NCBI GenBank assembly: GCA_965194515.1
Contig: OZ239146.1
Coordinates: forward strand, 682,001-746,000
Source: Acidimicrobilacustris europaeus
Lineage (GTDB): Bacteria > Actinomycetota > Acidimicrobiia > Acidimicrobiales > Acidimicrobilacustridaceae
Reading direction: 5' to 3'
Length of the DNA stretch: 64,000 nucleotides
Notes under the pieces: generated by a model
Database searches by the model: none
Seen by the model: only the letters and a program-made list of their open reading frames with translations
What the model was told of the DNA's origin: nothing
Made by a program: the position numbers and the translations under genes
Part shown: piece after piece, positions 22,941 through 29,895 of the stretch
Layout: every line of letters begins with the position of its first letter
How positions within the stretch are numbered: the stretch's first letter is position 1

Positions 22941-23405
22941 ATGGCAACCACGCAACTTGCGATTGGTGCGAAAGCGCCGGCGTTCACCCTCGCTGATCAG
23001 ACCGACACCAAAGTGAAACTTTCTGGTTTTGCGGGTACCAAGGTCCTCGTGTACTTCTACCCAAAGGCCGATACGCCCGGCTGCACCACCCAAAGCTGTG
23101 GTCTTCGAGACATCGCCAAGAAGATTGGCGACACCGTCATCATCGGCATCAGCCCAGACCTTCCGGCCAAGCTCGCCAAGTTCGACGACAAGTACGACCT
23201 CGGCTTCACGTTGCTATCCGACCCCGAACATGTCATTGCTGAAAAGTTCGGTGTGTGGGGCGAGAAGTCGATGTACGGCAAGAAGTACATGGGCATCGTG
23301 CGCTCTGCATTCCTCATTGACGAGAAGGGCAAGATCGAGCAGGCCTGGTACAAGGTCAGCCCGAAAGACACCCCCGCCAATCTTCTCAAGGCGCTCGGCA
23401 AGTGA
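22941..23405 (+). CDS. bcp: Thioredoxin-dependent peroxiredoxin Bcp (PrxQ)
   Basis: The 154-residue thiol peroxidase reduces hydroperoxides. It has the fold start GAKAPAFTLADQ, VLVYFYPKADTPGCTTQSCGLRD with the peroxidatic cysteine (TPGCT) and a resolving cysteine five residues later, and VRSAFLIDEKGKI. This Cys-x4-Cys layout is the PrxQ alpha type. The stop overlaps the GTG of fabZ (GTGA). Confidence 0.94.
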   Translation: MATTQLAIGAKAPAFTLADQTDTKVKLSGFAGTKVLVYFYPKADTPGCTTQSCGLRDIAKKIGDTVIIGISPDLPAKLAKFDDKYDLGFTLLSDPEHVIAEKFGVWGEKSMYGKKYMGIVRSAFLIDEKGKIEQAWYKVSPKDTPANLLKALGK

Positions 23406-23827
23406 GCTTTCCTTCACCCGCCGATGTACTTCCGCATCGTCCGCCGTTCTTGCTTCTCGACGAAGTCACCGAACTCGAGATCGGTTCATCGGCAAAGGGC
23501 GTGTGGCGTATCACCGGCGAGGAATGGTTCTTCCCCGGCCATTTCCCCGGTCGGCCAACGCTGCCCGGTGTGCTCATGATTGAAGCAATCGCGCAGCTCG
23601 GTGCTTATGCGGTACTGAGCGACCCCGCATTTGCGGGCAAGTTGCCATTGTTCGGTGGTGTTGAGAAGTCACGATTCCGTCGTCAGGTTGTGCCGGGTGA
23701 TGTTCTTGAACTTGAGGTAACACTCGGCCGGATGTCGGCACGTGCGGGCAAAGGTTCGGGCCGGGCTCATGTCGGTGGCGAAACCGCCGCTGAAACCGAA
23801 CTCCTCTTCGTCTTCGCCGACGCCTGA
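23402..23827 (+). CDS. fabZ: 3-hydroxyacyl-ACP dehydratase FabZ-like (hotdog fold)
   Basis: The 141-residue hotdog protein starts LPHRPPFLLLDEV and has the catalytic histidine in FFPGHFPGRPTLPGVLMIEAIAQ with the glutamate following, the FabZ arrangement. It would dehydrate beta-hydroxyacyl-ACP in type II fatty acid synthesis. The rest of the pathway lies 0.5 kb downstream on the other strand. GTG start in a 4-bp overlap with bcp. The gene could also be a FabA/FabZ paralogue of secondary function. Confidence 0.88.
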   Translation: MSFPSPADVLPHRPPFLLLDEVTELEIGSSAKGVWRITGEEWFFPGHFPGRPTLPGVLMIEAIAQLGAYAVLSDPAFAGKLPLFGGVEKSRFRRQVVPGDVLELEVTLGRMSARAGKGSGRAHVGGETAAETELLFVFADA

Positions 23828-23830
23828 GTT

Positions 23831-24298
23831 ATGGCTAAAGCACTGATCGACACGCCGATCGGTGCACTCACTGTTATTGCCAACGACATCGGCGTATGTC
23901 GCGTGTGGTTCGGCGACCTTGAGGACACTGCCAGTGGGACGGAAGTTGCTGACGCGCATCTCGAGGTGGCGCTTGCACAGTTGAACGCGTACTTCGACGG
24001 AGAACGCATGTCTTTCGATGTGGCGATTGATCGAAGCGAGCGTGTCGGCTTTCGTGGCGAAGTTTTGGGCGCGCTCGAAACCGTGTCGTTCGGGCAGACG
24101 ATTACCTACGGCGAGTTAGCGGCGCGTGCTGGCCGACCCAAGGCTGCGCGCGCGGTCGGAAGCGCAATGGCCACGAACCCGGTTGCCATCATCGTGCCGT
24201 GTCATCGAGTGCTGCCACGTAGTGGCGGCGTCGGACAGTTTGGCGGGGGAGTACCCGCCAAAGAATGGTTACTGCGCCGAGAGGGAAGTCTCGACTGA
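23831..24298 (+). CDS. ogt: Methylated-DNA--[protein]-cysteine S-methyltransferase
   Basis: This suicide repair protein transfers methyl from O6-methylguanine to its own cysteine. It has 155 residues with the acceptor in IIVPCHRVLPRSG (PCHR), the upstream winged-helix segment VSFGQTITYGELAARAGRPKAARAVGSAMATNP and GGGVPAKEWLLRRE. It lacks the AraC-type Ada domain, so it is the short Ogt form. It begins 3 nt after fabZ and converges on fabF. Confidence 0.94.
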   Translation: MAKALIDTPIGALTVIANDIGVCRVWFGDLEDTASGTEVADAHLEVALAQLNAYFDGERMSFDVAIDRSERVGFRGEVLGALETVSFGQTITYGELAARAGRPKAARAVGSAMATNPVAIIVPCHRVLPRSGGVGQFGGGVPAKEWLLRREGSLD

Positions 24299-24306
24299 GG
24301 CACCGC

Positions 24307-25488
24307 TCAGGCCGGCGGTGGGCCGATCACGACGCAGCCGTTATGGCCACCGAAACCGAAGCTGTTCGACAGCACCGGAGTAGGCGTCCATTCACGAGCC
24401 GCACCGACGACGATGTCAATTGGCGCCATCTCAGGATCGACGTTCTCGTAGCCCGCAGTCGGCGGAATCGCGCCCTTCTGCATGCCGAGAACGACGCCGA
24501 CCGCTTCGAGCGAACCGGCACCACCAAGAGCATGGCCAGTGACGCCCTTGAATGAGGTAACCGCCGGCGGTGTGTCGCCAAAGACCTCGGCGATCGCTGC
24601 AGCTTCGGCAGCGTCGTTGAGTGGTGTTGAGGTTCCGTGAGCGTTGACGTAGGTGACATCGGATGGCACAAGACCCGCATCGGCAATGGCGGTGCGCATG
24701 CAGTTGATTGCCCCAACGCCGCCAGGAGACGGGGCCGTGATGTGGTGCGCATCGGCGTTCGATGCAGCTCCCATAAGTTCAGCGAGAATCGTCGCGCCGC
24801 GAGCCTTGGCTGATTCCATTTCTTCGAGTACGAGGACGCCAGAGCCCTCGGCAAGAACGAAACCGTTGCGGTCGCGGTCAAAGGGGCGGGACATGTTGTC
24901 CGATGACATCGCCGTCATGTTGGTGAAGCCAGCGATGCAGGTGGGAGTCATGACGGCTTCGGAAGAGCCGGTGACCATGGCATCGCACAGACCCGACACA
25001 ATGAGCCGGTACGCGTTGCCAAGCGACTGTGTGCCAGCAGCGCAGGCGGTGCAGGTGTTCTCGCACGGGCCCTGCCAGCCGTACTTCATGGAGATCGCCG
25101 CTGATGCAGCGTTGGCCATGAGCATCGGGACCATAAACGGGCTGACTCGTCGAGCGCCTTTGTGCTCGTTGACGAGCACCTGTTCTTCGAGAGTGGTGAG
25201 CCCGCCGATGCCGGTGCCGATCCAGACACCCTTGCGGGTGGGATCGCCGCCGACATCGCCGGACATTTTCAGTGCTTCGTCGGCTGCGGCCAACGCAAAC
25301 TGAGCGAAGCGGTCAGTGCGACGCGCTTCTTTCGGATTAGCAAAATACGGCTCGGGATCGAAGTTCTCGATGCGACGCAGCCCTTCGGGCGCGTCCGAAA
25401 GCAGTCCGTTCCAGAACGCTTCAGTGCCGATGCCGCATGGGCTGACGACACCGACGCCCGTAATCGCTACCCGACGCTTGGTGCTCAC
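24307..25488 (-). CDS. fabF: 3-oxoacyl-ACP synthase II (FabF)
   Basis: FabF elongates acyl-ACP with malonyl-ACP. The 393-residue thiolase-fold enzyme has the nucleophile cysteine in TACAAGTQSLG, histidines in VNAHGTSTPLNDAAEA and VTGHALGGAGSLEA, and the end motif NSFGFGGHNGCVV. GTG start overlapping the acpP stop. It is the last gene of fabD-fabH-fabG-acpP-fabF and converges on ogt 8 bp away. Confidence 0.95.
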   Translation of the reverse strand: MSTKRRVAITGVGVVSPCGIGTEAFWNGLLSDAPEGLRRIENFDPEPYFANPKEARRTDRFAQFALAAADEALKMSGDVGGDPTRKGVWIGTGIGGLTTLEEQVLVNEHKGARRVSPFMVPMLMANAASAAISMKYGWQGPCENTCTACAAGTQSLGNAYRLIVSGLCDAMVTGSSEAVMTPTCIAGFTNMTAMSSDNMSRPFDRDRNGFVLAEGSGVLVLEEMESAKARGATILAELMGAASNADAHHITAPSPGGVGAINCMRTAIADAGLVPSDVTYVNAHGTSTPLNDAAEAAAIAEVFGDTPPAVTSFKGVTGHALGGAGSLEAVGVVLGMQKGAIPPTAGYENVDPEMAPIDIVVGAAREWTPTPVLSNSFGFGGHNGCVVIGPPPA

Positions 25489-25718
25489 CGCTTCGACATC
25501 ACCAGTTCGTAGGCTTCGCCAACGGTCGTGATGTTCTCAAGCTCAGATTCGTCGACAGAAACGTCGAACTCTTCTTCAAGCTTCATGACCAGCTCGACGA
25601 GGTCGAGGCTGTCGGCGTCGAGGTCCTCGCTGAATTTGGCTTCCATCGTCACCTGGTCGGGTGAGACGGCGAGGATCTCAACGGCGCAGGCCTTGAACTT
25701 TTCGAAATCGTCACTCAT
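25485..25718 (-). CDS. acpP: Acyl carrier protein
   Basis: The 77-residue acidic four-helix carrier has the phosphopantetheine serine in DLDADSLDLVELVM. It carries the growing acyl chain in type II fatty acid synthesis. A clear Shine-Dalgarno (AAGGAGA) precedes the ATG, suggesting strong expression. It follows fabG after 70 bp, with fabF overlapping its stop by GTGA. Confidence 0.97.
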   Translation of the reverse strand: MSDDFEKFKACAVEILAVSPDQVTMEAKFSEDLDADSLDLVELVMKLEEEFDVSVDESELENITTVGEAYELVMSKR

Positions 25719-25788
25719 CGGGTCTCCTTGGTAATCGGTGCGACAAACCTAGCCGGGGGTCGCCTTGGTTTTGGTGCTGCTAGGGCTG

Positions 25789-26499
25789 TTAGCCGCCCAT
25801 GCCGAGGCCACCATCAACCGGCAGAACGGCACCGGTGATGTAGCCGGCCTCGTCTGAGGCGAGGAAGGAAACGGCGGCGGCGATTTCGTCGGGCTGACCC
25901 ATACGGCCGAGAGGGACAGCGCTGGTGATGGACTCGCGCATCGCGTCGTCGACCGAGGCGAACATATCGGTGGCAACGGGGCCGGGGGCGACGACATTCA
26001 CGGTGACATTGCGCGACGCGAATTCACGAGCGAGTGACCGTGCGAGGCCCACAAGACCGGCCTTCGATGCTGCGTAGTTCGCTTGACCAGCTTGACCGAC
26101 CGAGCCGACAACCGATCCGATGAAAATGATCCGGCCCCAGCGAGCGCGCATCATTTTGGGAACCGCGCGACGAGCGGCACGGAATCCGCCGACGAGGTTG
26201 GCATCGATGACATCAGAGAAATCCTCGTCAGTCATGCGCAGAACGAGTTTGTCGATGGTCATTCCGGCGTTGGACACGAGAACCTCTACAGGACCGAGCT
26301 TCTCTTCGATCTCGGTGAATGCCGCTTCAACCTGTTCGGTGTCGGTGACATCACATTGCACGCAAAGAAGATCTCCGGCGTCGGTGGGTGCAGCGCTGCG
26401 GTGGGTGATCGCAACCTTGTGGCCTGCCGCAGCGAATGCTTTGGCACAGGCAAGGCCGATACCTCGGTTTCCGCCAGTAACCAGCACAACTCTGCTCAT
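25789..26499 (-). CDS. fabG: 3-oxoacyl-ACP reductase
   Basis: This 236-residue short-chain dehydrogenase reduces beta-ketoacyl-ACP with NADPH. It has the nucleotide-binding TGGNRGIGLA, NAG in VSNAGMTID, the catalytic serine in GSVVGSVGQAG, Tyr and Lys in NYAASKAGLVG, and ITGAVLPVDGGLGMGG. I start at the ATG that forms an ATGA overlap with the fabH stop; the frame is open further upstream but those residues lie within fabH and are not similar to the family. Confidence 0.95.
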   Translation of the reverse strand: MSRVVLVTGGNRGIGLACAKAFAAAGHKVAITHRSAAPTDAGDLLCVQCDVTDTEQVEAAFTEIEEKLGPVEVLVSNAGMTIDKLVLRMTDEDFSDVIDANLVGGFRAARRAVPKMMRARWGRIIFIGSVVGSVGQAGQANYAASKAGLVGLARSLAREFASRNVTVNVVAPGPVATDMFASVDDAMRESITSAVPLGRMGQPDEIAAAVSFLASDEAGYITGAVLPVDGGLGMGG

Positions 26500-27458
26500 G
26501 GGTTTCCCTCCGGAAGATGGCCGGTCCATCGAATGATTGCACTTGCCCAGCTCATGCCAGCACCAAAACCGACAAGCAAAACGTTGTCGTCGCGTTTCAC
26601 GCGCCCGTTCTCGAGTGCATCGACGAGGGCGAGGGGGATCGATGCTGACGAGGTGTTGCCGGTTCGGTGCAGCACCATGGCGACACGGTCCATCGGCACG
26701 TTGAGACGTGAACACGCAGATTCGATGATGCGGATGTTTGCTTGATGCGGCACAACGAGCGCGATGTCATCGGCTGAGAGGCCGGCATCTGCCATTGACA
26801 CATTTGCGGAATCAACCATCACGGTGACGGCTTTACGGAAAACCTCTTTGCCGACCATCGACATGTAGCCGCCGATAGGAGCTTCAAGAAGTTCGCGGGC
26901 GGAACCATCGGAACCAAGGTCGAATGAAATCAGTTGTCCGTCGCCTTCGACAGCCTCGAGCACAACTGCACCTGCACCATTTCCGAAAAGGATCGCCGTG
27001 TTGCGGTCGTCCTGATCGGTGACCTTGGCGAGCGTCTCGGCGCCAATCAAGAGAATGCGCTTGAGGCCCATTGCGAGAAGCCCATGTGCTTGCACAAGTC
27101 CATAGACAAAGCCGGAGCATGCGGCGTTGATGTCGCATGCTCCGCCGTTGATCTGAAGTTCTTCCTGGACCTGCGACGCGGTCGAGGGAATCTGATAATC
27201 GGGAGTGGTCGTAGCGAGAAGAATGAAATCAATGTCGGCGCCAGTGAGGCCTGCCATATCGAGAGCTTTGCGCCCGGCCTCAACGGCAAGGCCGGCGGTG
27301 GTGCCGCCATGACGACGTTCGCGAATCCCGGTTCGTTCGGTGATCCACGCATCGGTGGTGTCGAGTCGCGCTTCGAAATCAGCGTTGGTAACGATGATGT
27401 CGGGAAGCGCCGTGCCCCAACCGGTGATGGTTGCGCCACTCGGGGCAGGAAGAGTCAT
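26496..27458 (-). CDS. fabH: 3-oxoacyl-ACP synthase III (FabH)
   Basis: FabH starts fatty acid chains by condensing an acyl-CoA with malonyl-ACP. The 320-residue protein has the N-terminal GWGTALPDIIV, the catalytic cysteine in INAACSGFVYGL, histidine in VVPHQANIRIIES and asparagine in HRTGNTSSASIP. ATG at 27458 is preceded by GAGGGA. An upstream frame extension to 27602 overlaps fabD and is rejected. The gap to fabD is 22 bp. Confidence 0.95.
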   Translation of the reverse strand: MTLPAPSGATITGWGTALPDIIVTNADFEARLDTTDAWITERTGIRERRHGGTTAGLAVEAGRKALDMAGLTGADIDFILLATTTPDYQIPSTASQVQEELQINGGACDINAACSGFVYGLVQAHGLLAMGLKRILLIGAETLAKVTDQDDRNTAILFGNGAGAVVLEAVEGDGQLISFDLGSDGSARELLEAPIGGYMSMVGKEVFRKAVTVMVDSANVSMADAGLSADDIALVVPHQANIRIIESACSRLNVPMDRVAMVLHRTGNTSSASIPLALVDALENGRVKRDDNVLLVGFGAGMSWASAIIRWTGHLPEGNP

Positions 27459-27480
27459 CGGTCCCTCGGGGTCATGGTGA

Positions 27481-28650
27481 TCACGCGGTACGCAACCAAG
27501 CGATGGGCTGGCTTGTGGTGACGCGCTCGCCTTCAACAGCAAGGACACCCACCAAAATGCCTGCGAAGGGGGAGCGAACTTCTTGTTCGCCAACACGACC
27601 AAGGACGGTGCCCGGGCTCAGAGCAAAGCCGGGGGCCAAGTCGGCCGCTGGAGTGAAGACGCCAGCAGCTGGGCTTACGACCATGCGTTCGGTAGCAAAG
27701 AGGTGCTCGCCTTCATGCACCGCAACGCTCTCGGAGGGCGAGGCCAGTGCGGTGAGGAGTTTGTCGAGGTCTTCGGGAGTTGAAACCGCAAGCGTTGTTG
27801 TGCCGGCAAGCGTGCGCTTCGCCATGCCGGTAAGCACGCTTCCAGGACCAAGCTCGACGAAGACGGTTGCGCCGGCATCGCCAAGATTGTGCAGTGTTTG
27901 GCGCCAACGAACTGGGCTGCACAACTGGGCATTGAGTAGTTCGGTCCACTCGGTGCCGGTATGAGCTCGGGCGTCGACATTGGCATAAACGGGAAGGTCG
28001 GCTTCGCGAAGATCGGCCGACTCGATAGCGCTGCGCAATCGATCGCGCGCCGGAGCCATAAAGGGGGTGTGGAAGGCGCCGCTGACTGCCATCGACATGA
28101 CCTTCTTGGCGCCGAGTTCTTTTGCGATCGCGGATGCTTGCGCTACCGCTTCGGGATCACCAGCGATGACGACCTGTCCGGGAGCGTTGTAGTTGGCCAC
28201 CCACACCTCGCCGTCGACCCGGGCACACGCAACTTCGACATCGTCGTCATCGAGCCCTAGGACCGCGGCCATCGTGCCGACCCGAGCGGTAGTGGCATCG
28301 AGCATTGCGGCGCCGCGTTCGGCGACAAGCAGCAGGCCTTCCTCGAACGCCAGTGCTCCTGAAGCTACGAGTGCGGTGTACTCGCCAAGGCTGTGGCCGG
28401 AAGCGGCAGCGGGCTCAACGCCGAGGCGTTCCACCGCGTCAAGAACGATCAAACTGGTGAGGAATGTCGACAATTGCGCGTTGTCGGTGCGGGTGAGTTC
28501 CTCGGCTTCGGTATGCAAGAGGAGGTGCTCGAGGTCGCGGCCAAGAACGCTTGAGGCTTCAGCAACGAGTTCCCATGATGGGTGGTCTCGCCATGCGTCT
28601 CCCATGCCCGGTTTCTGTGATCCCTGGCCGGGGAAAGTGAAGACGATCAT
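27481..28650 (-). CDS. fabD: Malonyl-CoA:ACP transacylase FabD fused to a biotinyl/lipoyl-like C-terminal domain
   Basis: FabD loads malonyl groups onto ACP. Residues 1 to about 300 form the acyltransferase: FPGQGSQKPGMG, the nucleophile in GHSLGEYTALVA, the arginine in VAERGAAM, NAPGQVVIAGD and the histidine in SGAFHTPFM. Usual FabD is about 300-315 residues; this one has 389. The extra 75 or so residues (about 313-389) read like a biotinyl/lipoyl barrel: MVVSPAAGVFTPA, LAPGFALSPGTVLGRVG, VRSPFAGILVGVLAVEGE, RVTTSQPIAWL. There is no E-x-M-K-M lysine between the two halves, so it cannot be biotinylated or lipoylated in the normal way. It is the first gene of the fab operon, downstream of tRNA-Leu. 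Confidence 0.92.
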   Translation of the reverse strand: MIVFTFPGQGSQKPGMGDAWRDHPSWELVAEASSVLGRDLEHLLLHTEAEELTRTDNAQLSTFLTSLIVLDAVERLGVEPAAASGHSLGEYTALVASGALAFEEGLLLVAERGAAMLDATTARVGTMAAVLGLDDDDVEVACARVDGEVWVANYNAPGQVVIAGDPEAVAQASAIAKELGAKKVMSMAVSGAFHTPFMAPARDRLRSAIESADLREADLPVYANVDARAHTGTEWTELLNAQLCSPVRWRQTLHNLGDAGATVFVELGPGSVLTGMAKRTLAGTTTLAVSTPEDLDKLLTALASPSESVAVHEGEHLFATERMVVSPAAGVFTPAADLAPGFALSPGTVLGRVGEQEVRSPFAGILVGVLAVEGERVTTSQPIAWLRTA

Positions 28651-28767
28651 CGTGGCGGTGGTGGCTTTCGCTCGTGGGTGAAGGGCGTTGGTGCTCTGAC
28701 CAAGGCTCTGACCCGGATGCGGTCACTTCGGTTTCATTTTCCCAGCCTGAGCTGAGAGTGGTGTTCG

Positions 28768-28851
28768 TGCGGCGGGAGGGACTCGAACCCTCAAGCCCCG
28801 AAGGGCAGCGGGGTTTGAGCCCGCCCTGTATGCCAATTCCAGCACCGCCGC
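28768..28851 (-). tRNA. tRNA-Leu (anticodon CAA)
   Basis: On the minus strand the 84-nt gene folds as a class II tRNA. The acceptor stem is GCGGCGG/CCGCCGC with discriminator A. The D arm is CTG/CAG, the anticodon stem GCGGG/CCCGC with loop CTCAAAC (anticodon CAA, reading UUG). The long variable arm GCCC-TTC-GGGC and T stem GAGGG/CCCTC with TTCGAGT complete it. CCA is not encoded. A TAGCGT hexamer lies 15 nt upstream of the 5' end. fabD follows 117 bp downstream on the same strand. Confidence 0.96.
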
Positions 28852-28940
28852 AGAGGTGCGGATGCCACGCTACCAACTGGCCGGAGGCTGCTCTTCACCC
28901 TTTGGGGTGGAGCGCCCGGGTGTCTTGGCAGCGCCGGTCC

Positions 28941-28954
28941 TACACTTCGCCGCC
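28941..28954 (+). promoter_or_regulatory. TANNNT -10 hexamer before the coiled-coil gene
   Basis: TACACT at 28941-28946 with an 8-nt spacer to ATG 28955; no Shine-Dalgarno. Confidence 0.5.
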
Positions 28955-29248
28955 ATGACAAGGGCGACATTGGAGCGGAGGCTCACGGAAATCAATGTCC
29001 AGTTGCGCGACCTGCGTCATGAACTGGCAGTTGCCGACGAGCAACTGGCCCATTTCGCCGACGAGGCCGACGATGCTCGCCTCCGATCGCTCGTTTCCGA
29101 GACCCCGCTCGCCGAACGGGAGCATCGCATCGCTGCTCGTCACGCCGAGGCGATGGAACGTCACCGCAACGAGGTGGTTGCCGATATTGGGCGGCTTGAG
29201 CAACAGCAGGACGACTTGCTCGACAGACTCAACGACGCCATCGGCTGA
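28955..29248 (+). CDS. Small coiled-coil protein upstream of the ANTAR regulator
   Basis: The 97-residue protein is almost entirely charged alpha helix, with heptads such as LERRLTEINVQLRDLRHELAV and ADIGRLEQQQDDLLDRLNDA, so a dimeric coiled coil is likely. I do not recognise a family. It starts at ATG 28955 behind a TACACT hexamer and ends 62 bp before the response regulator gene, so it may be its first operon partner. The frame extends upstream to 28856 over the tRNA flank; that part is not coding. Confidence 0.65.
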   Translation: MTRATLERRLTEINVQLRDLRHELAVADEQLAHFADEADDARLRSLVSETPLAEREHRIAARHAEAMERHRNEVVADIGRLEQQQDDLLDRLNDAIG

Positions 29249-29310
29249 ACCGGTACCATCGGAGCACGGTCCGTACTTGGTCGGGCCTCCACTCTCAAGG
29301 GGCTGCAACG

Positions 29311-29895
29311 TTGCCGACCCGTGTCGTCATCGCCGAAGACGAGGCGATCATCCGACTCGATCTGAAAGAGACCCTCGAAGAAGAGGGATACGAGGTCGTC
29401 GGTGAAACTGGACGGGGCGACGAAGCCGTCGCCCTCGTTCGTGACCTCAAGCCCGAAATCGCCATTCTCGACATCAAGATGCCGGGTATCGATGGGCTCA
29501 CCGCCGCGAGACAAATCACTGCCGATCAGTTGTGCGCCGTCGTGCTGCTCACTGCTTTCAGTCAGCGAGACCTGATCGAAGAAGCTCGCGATGCAGGCGC
29601 CCTCGCGTATCTCGTGAAGCCATTTCAGCGCAGCGACCTCGTACCAGCGATTGAATTGGCAGTGGGAAGGTTCCGCGAATTGCGGGCGCTCACCGAACAA
29701 ACAAAGTCGCTCGAGGATCAACTTGAAACTCGCAAAGTGGTTGACAAGGCCAAGGGCGTCCTCATGGACACCCACGGTTTCACTGAAGCCGACTCATTCA
29801 CCTTTGTGCAGAAGACAGCGATGCGTGATCGCACCACGATGCGCGCCGTTGCTGAATCGATTCTCGATGGCACCCTCACTCCGGAGACCCCATGA
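29311..29895 (+). CDS. pdtaR: Response regulator with ANTAR RNA-binding domain (PdtaR-like)
   Basis: The 194-residue protein joins a receiver domain (VVIAEDEAIIRLDLKETL, phospho-acceptor Asp in AILDIKMPGIDG, Thr in VVLLTAFSQ, Lys in YLVKPFQRSD) to a C-terminal ANTAR domain (TRKVVDKAKGVLMDTHGFTE and MRAVAESIL). Phosphorylated PdtaR-type proteins bind paired hairpins in RNA and prevent termination. A cognate PdtaS histidine kinase is not nearby. The start is TTG at 29311 with an AAGGGGC stretch upstream. ATGA overlap with polA. Which RNAs it binds here is unknown. Confidence 0.92.
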   Translation: MPTRVVIAEDEAIIRLDLKETLEEEGYEVVGETGRGDEAVALVRDLKPEIAILDIKMPGIDGLTAARQITADQLCAVVLLTAFSQRDLIEEARDAGALAYLVKPFQRSDLVPAIELAVGRFRELRALTEQTKSLEDQLETRKVVDKAKGVLMDTHGFTEADSFTFVQKTAMRDRTTMRAVAESILDGTLTPETP

